Positions 1-7,962 of a stretch of 8,369 nucleotides of DNA are shown piece by piece (position 1 is the first letter of the stretch; every line of letters begins with the position of its first letter). The DNA is from Methyloprofundus sp. (GTDB lineage Bacteria > Pseudomonadota > Gammaproteobacteria > Methylococcales > Methylomonadaceae): positions 1-8,369 of the forward strand of contig JAUXBW010000093.1 in NCBI GenBank assembly GCA_030619185.1, read 5' to 3'. The notes under the pieces are model-generated. The model was not told the DNA's origin and made no database searches. It saw only the letters and a list, made by a program, of their open reading frames with translations. The translations under genes and the position numbers were made by a program.

Positions 1-2
1 GT

Positions 3-575
3 TTTCGTGGTGCAAGCCGTTATTATTCAGATGCTTATAAAGAGGCGTTTAAATGGGAATGCATGGCACTTAAAAAAGTACGTGATCATATGGGCTTGAC
101 CAATGTTAAGCTGATGATCCCCTTTGTCAGAACGCCAGATGAGGGCCGTCGGGTGATTGCCATTATGAATGAAATGGGGCTGGTTCAAGGTCAAAATGAC
201 CTGGAGATCTATGCTATGTGTGAAATTCCCAGCAATGTGATTTTCGCTGATGAATTTTTAAAGGTATTTGACGGGTATAGTATTGGCTCTAATGATTTGA
301 CTCAGCTGACTCTGGGAGTAGATAGGGATAGCACGTTGGTTGCACATATATTCGATGAGCGTAATGAAGCGGTTAAACGTATGTTGAAAATGGCGATTGA
401 TGCCTGTAAAAAAGAAGGTAAATATATTGGCATCTGTGGTCAGGCTCCTTCTGATTACCCGGAGATCACTGAGTTTTTGGTAGAAAATGGTATTAGTTCA
501 ATTTCACTTAATCCTGATTCGCTGCTTAAGATGCGGCAGGTGGTGGTAAAACTGGAAAAGCGGCTCTCAATATAG
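3..575 (+). CDS. ppsA: Phosphoenolpyruvate synthase, C-terminal part (5' end outside window)
   Basis: This is the C-terminal end of PEP synthase (pyruvate, water dikinase), which makes phosphoenolpyruvate from pyruvate and ATP for cytoplasmic gluconeogenesis. The frame is open from base 3 with no stop and starts [16 protein letters not shown], so the ATG at 63 is internal and the gene begins left of the window. The visible 190 residues are the PEP/pyruvate-binding TIM-barrel domain. Family landmarks are [26 protein letters not shown], the [17 protein letters not shown](V)DRD block, FDERN, and GICGQAPSD. The Cys in GICGQ (codon 435-437) matches the catalytic cysteine of the PEP-utilising enzyme family. 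The domain ends with the usual [12 protein letters not shown] stretch and a TAG at 573-575, so the 3' end is intact. PpsA is identified over the related pyruvate phosphate dikinase by the PpsA-type [11 protein letters not shown] and GQAPSD wording. The next gene is convergent. Confidence 0.95.
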   Translation, partial: FRGASRYYSDAYKEAFKWECMALKKVRDHMGLTNVKLMIPFVRTPDEGRRVIAIMNEMGLVQGQNDLEIYAMCEIPSNVIFADEFLKVFDGYSIGSNDLTQLTLGVDRDSTLVAHIFDERNEAVKRMLKMAIDACKKEGKYIGICGQAPSDYPEITEFLVENGISSISLNPDSLLKMRQVVVKLEKRLSI

Positions 576-690
576 GGTGGACTAAAGTCTGCATTATTAA
601 GTGAAGCGGGATAACGCAACTCAACCTACGATTAAAGAAAAATTGTTGCACTACCAGTGGCGTACAACATCAATGTTTAGCCGTAGGTAT
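576..690. repeat. Nested inverted repeats between convergent genes
   Basis: This 115-bp spacer separates the ends of ppsA and the convergent pseudouridine synthase gene. An outer perfect 7-bp inverted repeat pairs ACCTACG (624-630) with CGTAGGT (682-688). Its right arm ends 2 bp from the stop codon of the minus-strand gene. Inside it, TGTTG (644-648) pairs with CAACA (665-669), and CACT (649-652) pairs with AGTG (656-659). A further small repeat, GACT-AA-AGTC, lies at 580-589. There is no G+C-rich stem followed by a T run, so this is not a clear intrinsic terminator for either gene. The AACTCAACCTACG block (618-630) resembles, from memory, ends of dispersed palindromic repeats with AACCCAACCTACG-like arms found in many proteobacterial genomes. 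No second copy is visible in this window. It may act as a bidirectional mRNA-end structure. Confidence 0.35.
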
Positions 691-2367
691 TCAAAACTCG
701 GCTTCCACTTGGAAATTCATTAACTTATCTGTAACTGGGTGCTTAAACTCTATATACTCGGCGTGTAGATGTAAGCGGTTTGCCCTGTTGCCATAAAGGT
801 CATCGCCGATAATGGGGGTATTTAAACCTGATATATGGGCTGAATGAACACGCAATTGGTGTGTACGTCCGCTAATTGGATAGAAGTAAACTCGGGTTTT
901 CTGGTTTGTTCGCTGTATCACTTCCCAGCGTGTTTTGGCTGGTTTGCCGTGCTCATAACAGACTAGCTGTCGAGGTCGGTCATCCAGGTCTACACGTAAG
1001 GGTAAATCTATCATGCCTTGATCGTCTTTTATTAAACCGTCCAATAAGGCAAGATAGCGTTTTTTTATAGTGCGCTTTATGAACTGTTTTTGCAGTTTTT
1101 TATGTGCTGCTGTGCATAAGGCAATCAACATGAGTCCTGAGGTTGGCATATCTAGACGGTGTACGATTAAAGGCCCTGTTGCTCCGGGGTAGCTTTGTTT
1201 TATGCGTAGGTAAACCGAGTCCTGTATGCTTTTTCCTGGTACGGATAAAAACTCTGCTGGTTTATTGATCACTAGCATGACATCGTCCTGGTAAATAATA
1301 TTGATAGTCTTTCCCTGAGCCGGGTTAGTCAATAAAGGGTTTTCATCAATATCAATCCCTTCAAGCATATGCCCTAAAATAGGCTGACACTTCCCTTGGC
1401 AGGCGGCATAGAAATTTAGATGTTTTCTAATCGCTGATTTAGGTGATGCTCCCCACCAGAATTCTGCCATCGCCAAAGGTTTCAGCCCTGATTTAAATGC
1501 ATAGTGCAATAATTTGGGTGCGGCGCATTCGCCTGCGGCTGCAGGAGGCGTAAGCCGAGGTGTTTCTTTAAATATATCACAGAGGCTTTTGTAACACCCT
1601 TTAGCATTCAGAAATTGGTATTGAGCAAAAAGCTTCTGCTGTAATGAGGCTGATAAGTCCTTGCGTTGTTTTTTAAGTCCATTGAGCTCAGCAGTCAACA
1701 GTTTTAGATTTTCTTGTGCTATTTGAACTCTATCATCCCAATAAAGAGTTAAGTCTCTTAACTGGAGTTTTTGTTTAATGCTTTGTTTGCTTAATTGCTC
1801 TTTAAGCAGTAGATAATTATTATCATGGCATTCTATTTCGGCTGCAGTTCTCTGTGCTTTTCTGGTTTTACGCCCCTCAATCATGCTATCTCTATGTTTT
1901 TTGATCTGTTGCCTAGCCGTATGGATTTCAGTTTGTAAGTTTGTTTCAAGCTCTAAAATCTGCGGGTTACCCTCTAATCGTTTAATCTGTTCACTGATTT
2001 GGTTGATCTCAACCTGTCCCGCCATAAAAAATCCATTTTCAGCTAACATGTCAAAGACGGGCGGGACAAAACCGGGCAGGTGGTTTTTGCCGGCTAATTT
2101 CCCTGAAAAAGCGGCTAAATATCCAATTTCATTGTGCTTATTTTGTACCAGTAGAACGCCAAACATTTTCCCAATTGCCGTTTCTTTATTTTCTGTAATG
2201 CCAAAATTATGCTGCCAATATTGCTGTGTTTGCAGGTGGTTTTGTAGCTCTTTTGTCGCTAATAAGCATAAAGGGTGTGGCTGGTAATAAAAGGGAAAGG
2301 TAAATCTCTTAGGCAGACGATAGGCAGCGATAGATTCTTTAAAAGCGGTAAAACAAATGTCTTTCAA
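691..2367 (-). CDS. RluA-family RNA pseudouridine synthase with long coiled-coil N-terminal extension
   Basis: This predicted cytoplasmic enzyme isomerises specific uridines to pseudouridine in rRNA or tRNA; its target cannot be told from sequence. The catalytic RluA-type domain spans about residues 352-558. It has HRLDMPTSGL (403-412) with the catalytic Asp406, the GRTHQLRVH motif (500-508) and IGDDLYG (520-526). No S4 RNA-binding domain is seen. The first 350 residues are an extension. Residues 82-106 carry a conserved-looking LAAFSGKL...GFVPPVFDML segment, residues 122-245 are charged and Gln/Lys/Glu-rich and look like a coiled coil, and residues 319-336 have an AACQGKCQPILGHML stretch. 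At 558 aa it is about twice the size of RluA or RluC and matches a long gammaproteobacterial subfamily known to me. The start is TTG (2367-2365), chosen because AGAGGGG lies 6 bp upstream and no in-frame ATG exists between it and an upstream stop. Assignment as a pseudouridine synthase is firm; the gene name is not. Confidence 0.9.
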   Translation of the reverse strand: MKDICFTAFKESIAAYRLPKRFTFPFYYQPHPLCLLATKELQNHLQTQQYWQHNFGITENKETAIGKMFGVLLVQNKHNEIGYLAAFSGKLAGKNHLPGFVPPVFDMLAENGFFMAGQVEINQISEQIKRLEGNPQILELETNLQTEIHTARQQIKKHRDSMIEGRKTRKAQRTAAEIECHDNNYLLLKEQLSKQSIKQKLQLRDLTLYWDDRVQIAQENLKLLTAELNGLKKQRKDLSASLQQKLFAQYQFLNAKGCYKSLCDIFKETPRLTPPAAAGECAAPKLLHYAFKSGLKPLAMAEFWWGASPKSAIRKHLNFYAACQGKCQPILGHMLEGIDIDENPLLTNPAQGKTINIIYQDDVMLVINKPAEFLSVPGKSIQDSVYLRIKQSYPGATGPLIVHRLDMPTSGLMLIALCTAAHKKLQKQFIKRTIKKRYLALLDGLIKDDQGMIDLPLRVDLDDRPRQLVCYEHGKPAKTRWEVIQRTNQKTRVYFYPISGRTHQLRVHSAHISGLNTPIIGDDLYGNRANRLHLHAEYIEFKHPVTDKLMNFQVEAEF

Positions 2368-2373
2368 GGCAAG

Positions 2374-2380
2374 CCCCTCT
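2374..2380 (-). promoter_or_regulatory. Strong ribosome binding site fixing a TTG start
   Basis: On the minus strand the sequence reads AGAGGGG, then six bases, then TTG (2367-2365). This Shine-Dalgarno match supports the rare TTG start of the pseudouridine synthase. The next upstream in-frame stop is a TGA, and no ATG or GTG competes in between. Confidence 0.65.
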
Positions 2381-2436
2381 GAAAGTGTGTTGATATGTGA
2401 AGTATTTGCTCAGATTTAATATGACATATTTTTATT

Positions 2437-2464
2437 GTTATACATAATTAAATCTTATATTGAA
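2437..2464 (-). promoter_or_regulatory. Candidate sigma70-like promoter for the pseudouridine synthase gene
   Basis: On the minus strand TTCAAT (2464-2459) is followed after 16 bp by TATAAC (2442-2437), which matches the -10 consensus in five of six positions. The -35 match is weak (three of six). Transcription would start near 2430 and leave a leader of about 60 nt before the TTG. The region is very A+T-rich, so chance matches are likely and other -10-like hexamers exist. Confidence 0.3.
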
Positions 2465-2521
2465 TGGCTGGTTTCGGCCACTAAGGGAGCTGGAAAGAAA
2501 TAATTGTCCGATATTGTATAG

Positions 2522-2541
2522 GAAATCTAAGGATAGATTTC
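2522..2541. repeat. Perfect 7-bp hairpin in intergenic region
   Basis: GAAATCT (2522-2528) and AGATTTC (2535-2541) form a perfect inverted repeat around the 6-base loop AAGGAT. It lies midway in the 327-bp gap between ligA and the pseudouridine synthase gene. No T run follows on either strand, so it does not look like a terminator. It could be an operator-like palindrome or chance. The rest of 2465-2615 holds a weak TGGCT/GGCCA stem (2465-2480) and no open reading frame I can support. Confidence 0.35.
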
Positions 2542-2615
2542 ATAAGGTTTAACCCGCCACTATTATCCTGGGCAGAAAAAACGTACTTTAATCTACCGTT
2601 ACGCGATGGCTTCAT

Positions 2616-2684
2616 TCTAAAAAAATCAGTTGAACATGGAATCAATAGTTTGTGCTAGAAACTGTGGGCAACTGATTTTTTAGA
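2616..2684 (-). terminator. Long-loop, A/T-flanked hairpin, probable ligA terminator (potentially bidirectional)
   Basis: The arms at 2616-2632 and 2669-2684 form a 16-bp stem with a single bulged A: TCT, an A run and TCAGTTG pair with CAACTGA, a T run and AGA. The 36-nt loop contains an inner hairpin, AGTTT (2647-2651) with AAACT (2659-2663). Read on the minus strand, it begins 10 nt after the ligA stop and ends with a run of seven T, as an intrinsic terminator would. Read on the plus strand it ends with six T, so it could stop transcription both ways. The loop is longer and the stem poorer in G+C than usual, so a transcript-end stability element or a remnant of a small inserted palindrome are alternatives. 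Confidence 0.6.
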
Positions 2685-2694
2685 TTTATACGGG

Positions 2695-4784
<2,090 letters not shown>

Positions 4785-5921
4785 TTGGAAGATGACCTGA
4801 CAACGGATTTAACTGAGTTACAAAGCCATCTGGATGGCATGTTAGACCGTGTTCATGCCAACAGCACGACATTACAGCTATTTCAACTATTTGAAAGGGA
4901 GTTATTCAATCTCAATTCACTCACTGAAATGCTGGAATATGTTTTGCATGCACAGGAATTTTTTGACCTTGATTATATGGGGTTTTGTTTGGTAGATGCA
5001 AAAGGTGAGTTAAAAAAATATTTATCAGAAGGGGGGTTTGATGATCGTAAAAATCCACAATTAATCCTTTTACCGGATGATGAACTGCTGCAGACGAAGT
5101 TCGGGCATTCGGTGGCACCTTATTTAGGTGCATACAAAACTACAAAATGTGCTGAATTTTTTGCCTATGGTAAACGTAAACCGGCGAGTGTGGCGGTTAT
5201 TCCATTAATGCGCAGAGGGAAATGTTTAGGTACCCTCAGTATGGGCAGTCTCGATTCACATCGTTTTGTTGATAGCATGGCAACCGATTTTATTGAGCAT
5301 ATGGCGGCTGTTGTCGGTATATGCCTGGAAAATCATTTGAATTTTGAATTAATGCATCGCAGTAGTCTGATTGATACTCTGACAGGCGTTAATAACCGGC
5401 ATTTTCTTGAGCAACGATTAGGCGAAGAAATAGCCAGAATTCAGCGCAGTTTTGAGCCATTGTCCTGCTTAATTCTGGACATAGACGAGTTTAAAAAAGT
5501 GAATAGTCACTATGGCCATCAAGTGGGTGATCAGGTTTTAATTGCTGTCGCAGCAATTATTCGCGAGCAACTACGTAATAATGATGTTTTAGTGCGTTAT
5601 ACAGGCGCAAAGTTTATTGCCTTACTAGCAAATATTGGACAAGAGCAGGCGCAAGATATTGCGCAACGCATCAGACTAAAGGTGAAAGATCTAGTGGTCA
5701 GCACGGCAGATGCTTCGGTTGCTGTGACTATTTCTATCGGTAGTTCAATTTATAATCCTTCTAACGGTCATCAGCTAAAAGCTGTTAAAGTAGAAGCTGG
5801 CTTAATGCACAAAGCAGAGAAAGCTTTATGCAAGGCAAAAAATGCAGGTAAGGACAGGCTTGTGGCTGCAGATGCCATGACTGACCCTATATCTTTCGCT
5901 AAGTTATTTAAACGACATTAA
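4785..5921 (+). CDS. GAF/DUF484-like sensor with degenerate GGDEF domain, probable c-di-GMP receptor
   Basis: This soluble 378-aa signalling protein has no membrane segment or signal peptide. Residues about 15-190 form a GAF/DUF484-like sensory domain, with PASVAVIPLMRRGKCLGTLSMGS and a TDFIEHMAAVVGICLEN helix leading into the output domain. Residues about 195-365 form a GGDEF domain with LIDTLTGVNNRHFLEQRL, LDIDEFKKVN (231-240), YGHQVGDQVL, TISIGSS and AEKALCKAKNAGKDR. The signature is TGAKF (273-277) instead of GG[D/E]EF, so both acidic residues needed for metal and catalysis are Ala and Lys. The metal-binding Asp232 and guanine-contacting Asn240 and Asp249 are retained. RNND (264-267) is an RxxD inhibitory-site motif at exactly the canonical distance. 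A receptor role for c-di-GMP is therefore inferred rather than synthesis. The start is TTG (4785) with a weak GAGATAA upstream; ATG 4839 (residue 19), preceded by GGA, is an alternative. The V-ATPase B gene follows after 21 bp. Confidence 0.88.
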   Translation: MEDDLTTDLTELQSHLDGMLDRVHANSTTLQLFQLFERELFNLNSLTEMLEYVLHAQEFFDLDYMGFCLVDAKGELKKYLSEGGFDDRKNPQLILLPDDELLQTKFGHSVAPYLGAYKTTKCAEFFAYGKRKPASVAVIPLMRRGKCLGTLSMGSLDSHRFVDSMATDFIEHMAAVVGICLENHLNFELMHRSSLIDTLTGVNNRHFLEQRLGEEIARIQRSFEPLSCLILDIDEFKKVNSHYGHQVGDQVLIAVAAIIREQLRNNDVLVRYTGAKFIALLANIGQEQAQDIAQRIRLKVKDLVVSTADASVAVTISIGSSIYNPSNGHQLKAVKVEAGLMHKAEKALCKAKNAGKDRLVAADAMTDPISFAKLFKRH

Positions 5922-5930
5922 TAATAGCTA

Positions 5931-5936
5931 CAGGAG
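5931..5936 (+). promoter_or_regulatory. Ribosome binding site of V-ATPase subunit B gene
   Basis: CAGGAG lies 6 bp before the ATG at 5943, inside the 21-bp gap after the GGDEF gene. It fixes the B start at this ATG rather than the in-frame ATG four codons later. No terminator or promoter fits in the gap, which supports co-transcription. Confidence 0.7.
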
Positions 5937-5942
5937 TTTTGT

Positions 5943-7346
5943 ATGATTCGGCAAATGGTTAGGCATCATAATATCCTTTCCATCGTAGGCAATATCATTA
6001 CGGTTAGTGTCGCAGAGACAGAGGAAAACTCTGATGCGGTGACCCGTTTTGGTGATTTGGCAATGGTTGAGGATGAATATAGTACCTCAATCGCTCAGGT
6101 GATCAAGATAGATCGTAATGAAATTGCTCTGCAGGTTTTCTCGGGAACTCAGGGGGTCTCCAATGCTGCGTCTATACGTTTCTTAGGCACGGCAATGAAA
6201 GTGACTTATTCTGCCGATATATTAGGCCGGATATTTAATAGCCTGGGAGAACCGATGGACGGCGGCTCTAATTTGGCGCATGACCCCAAAGTGGGAATAG
6301 ATGGTCCGTCGGTTAATCCTGTCAAGCGTATACTGGCTTCCAAAATGATACGCACAAATGTACCGATGATTGATGTCTTTAACTGTCTGGTCGAGAGTCA
6401 AAAAATCCCTATATTTTCCGTATCTGGCGAGCCTTATAATCCCTTTTTGGCACGTATTGGTATTCAAGCCGATGCGGATGTTGTTGTCTTTGCAGGTTTG
6501 GGTCTGATCTTTGATGATTACTATTATTTTCGTGCTCAGTTTGAAGAAGCAGGGGTATTTGCACGCACGGTTATGTTCTGTAATCTGGCATCCGATCCCA
6601 TTGTCGAACGATTATTGGTTTTAGATATGGCATTGGCCGTCGCTGAACGCTTTGCTGTAGAAGAAGGTAAGCGTGTACTGGTGTTAGCAACTGATATGAC
6701 AGCCTATGCTGATGCAATGAAAGAAGTGGGTATTTCTATGGAGCGTGTGCCCGCTAATCGGGGCTATATGGGGGATTTGTATTCTCAATTGGCACGCCGC
6801 TATGAAAAAGCCTGTGATTATGATGGCGCGGGCTCAGTCACTATTTTATCGGTCACCACGATGCCGGGTGGCGATGTAACACACCCGGTTCCTGATAATA
6901 CTGGTTATATTACCGAAGGGCAGTTTTATTTGCATGACAATATGCTTGATCCTTTTGGCTCCTTGTCTCGCTTGAAACAGCATGTCATAGGTTCTTCGAC
7001 TCGTGAAGATCATTCGCAAATCATGAATACCATGATTCGTTTTTATTCAGGAGCTGTAGAAGCCGAGCAAAAACAAGCGATGGCCTTTGATTTATCAAGT
7101 TTTGATGAAAAACAGATTAAATTTGGTGAGTTATTTAGAAAGCGCTTTATGCACCTGGATGTCTCTATCCCTTTAGAAGATGCTCTGGATTTATGCTGGC
7201 AAACGTTAGCTGAGTGTTTTGATGCAGATGAGTTGCTCATGAAGCAGGCTTTGATTGATAAGTATTTCCCTAAAGAGACAGGGACAGATGCCAAAAAAAC
7301 GGTCATAGATCCTCAAGATGGTTCCCTGCAGTTAGAAAGCGAGTGA
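5943..7346 (+). CDS. atpB: V-type ATPase/ATP synthase subunit B
   Basis: This is the non-catalytic nucleotide-binding subunit of the V1 (A1) head of a V/A-type rotary ATPase, which alternates with catalytic A subunits to couple ATP turnover to H+ or Na+ movement. At 467 aa it is slightly longer than the Chlamydia-type B subunits it most resembles (about 440). Landmarks are MIRTNVPMIDVFNCLVESQK (135-154), FSVSGEPYNP (158-167), LGLIFDDYYYF, RVLVLATDMTAYADAMKE (244-261), VPANRGYMGDLYSQLARRYEKA, THPVPDNTGYITEGQFYL (313-330) and DPFGSLSRLKQ (336-346). The P-loop position lacks GKT, as expected for B and not A. The last 25 or so residues, after DKYFPKE, form an unconserved-looking acidic tail. The end carries three in-frame stops in a row (TGA TAG TGA, 7344-7352). 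Upstream lies the GGDEF gene, not the subunit A gene usual in E-x-A-B-D-I-K clusters. The symbol follows V-type usage and should not be confused with F-type atpB. Confidence 0.95.
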   Translation: MIRQMVRHHNILSIVGNIITVSVAETEENSDAVTRFGDLAMVEDEYSTSIAQVIKIDRNEIALQVFSGTQGVSNAASIRFLGTAMKVTYSADILGRIFNSLGEPMDGGSNLAHDPKVGIDGPSVNPVKRILASKMIRTNVPMIDVFNCLVESQKIPIFSVSGEPYNPFLARIGIQADADVVVFAGLGLIFDDYYYFRAQFEEAGVFARTVMFCNLASDPIVERLLVLDMALAVAERFAVEEGKRVLVLATDMTAYADAMKEVGISMERVPANRGYMGDLYSQLARRYEKACDYDGAGSVTILSVTTMPGGDVTHPVPDNTGYITEGQFYLHDNMLDPFGSLSRLKQHVIGSSTREDHSQIMNTMIRFYSGAVEAEQKQAMAFDLSSFDEKQIKFGELFRKRFMHLDVSIPLEDALDLCWQTLAECFDADELLMKQALIDKYFPKETGTDAKKTVIDPQDGSLQLESE

Positions 7347-7353
7347 TAGTGAA

Positions 7354-7962
7354 ATGGCCAGGCTAGCATATAGTAAAGCATCTTTAAGTAAGGAAAGTGC
7401 AAAACTTAAGCGCTATAAGCAGTTTCTACCCTCACTGGACTTAAAGCGACAACAGTTAGCGGCTGAACGGAAAAAAGCATTTGTAACCTTAACGCAAGTA
7501 GAGCGTGAAATTGACCAGTGCTACCAGAAGTCGGCGCAAATGTTACCTATGCTGGCGGATAAGAGTATTCATGTGCAGAACTTAGTCAAAGTATCAAAGT
7601 TAGAAATGGCAGAGGAAAACATAGTCGGCGTACATTTACCTGTTATTGAGAAACTGACGATTGATGTACAGGAATATTCTTTATTTACAGAACCACACTG
7701 GGTAGATCAGCTAGTCGTGCAATTAAAAAAAATGCTGCAATTAAAAATTCAGTTACAAGTTGAACAACAACGGGTTGCAAGCTTAACCGAGGCATTGAAA
7801 AAAGTCACCCAGCGGGTTAACTTGTTTGATAAGGTATTAATTCCCAAGGCACAGCAGGATATACGCAAGATTCGCATTTATCTTTCTGATATGGAACGGG
7901 CGGGAGTTGTACGTGCTAAAAGTACTAAACAAAAACGCCTTAGATTGAAAATAGAGGGATAA
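7354..7962 (+). CDS. atpD: V-type ATPase/ATP synthase subunit D
   Basis: This is the central rotor stalk subunit of the V/A-type ATPase, an antiparallel coiled coil that turns inside the A3B3 head and links it to the membrane ring. Its 202 aa is the usual length. The N-terminal helix has SKASLSKESAKLKRYKQFLPSLDLKRQQL (about 7-35). The C-terminal helix has the family signature RVNLFDKVLIPKAQQDIRKIRIYLSDMERAGVVRAKSTKQKR (about 154-195), and the protein ends in a basic tail. Both ends are strongly helical and charged, as expected for the coiled coil. The ATG at 7354 lies 7 bp after the B stop, with GAGTGA (7341-7346) as a modest ribosome binding site at the end of B. The following gene begins directly at the stop, so translation is probably coupled through B, D and I. 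The symbol follows V-type usage. Confidence 0.93.
   Translation: MARLAYSKASLSKESAKLKRYKQFLPSLDLKRQQLAAERKKAFVTLTQVEREIDQCYQKSAQMLPMLADKSIHVQNLVKVSKLEMAEENIVGVHLPVIEKLTIDVQEYSLFTEPHWVDQLVVQLKKMLQLKIQLQVEQQRVASLTEALKKVTQRVNLFDKVLIPKAQQDIRKIRIYLSDMERAGVVRAKSTKQKRLRLKIEG

Noticed and set aside
63..575. ATG at 63 as the start of a separate 170-aa protein
   Set aside because: The frame is open to the left edge and the upstream residues ([18 protein letters not shown]) continue the PpsA sequence, so this ATG is internal.
576..690. Classical Rho-independent terminator for ppsA
   Set aside because: No G+C-rich stem is followed by a T run; stems are short with interrupted loops.
1883..2287. 134-codon plus-strand open frame opposite the pseudouridine synthase gene
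   Set aside because: It is a Cys/Trp/Phe-rich complement of the N-terminal coiled-coil coding region, without a ribosome binding site or family resemblance.
2616..2684. Integron attC site
   Set aside because: The arms are perfect rather than mismatched and lack the paired RYYYAAC/GTTRRRY boxes in the right layout; no integrase or cassettes are near.
4785..5921. Annotation as an active diguanylate cyclase
   Set aside because: The signature is TGAKF; both acids needed for catalysis are replaced, although the rest of the fold is conserved.
6222..6467. Minus-strand open frames inside the atpB gene (also 7043-7306)
   Set aside because: They overlap well-conserved B-subunit sequence and show no recognisable protein features.
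5943..7346. Catalytic V-ATPase subunit A, or F-type alpha/beta
   Set aside because: The length is B-like, there is no GxxGxGKT P-loop and no non-homologous insertion of subunit A; FSVSGEPYNP and DPFGSLSRLKQ are B-subunit motifs.
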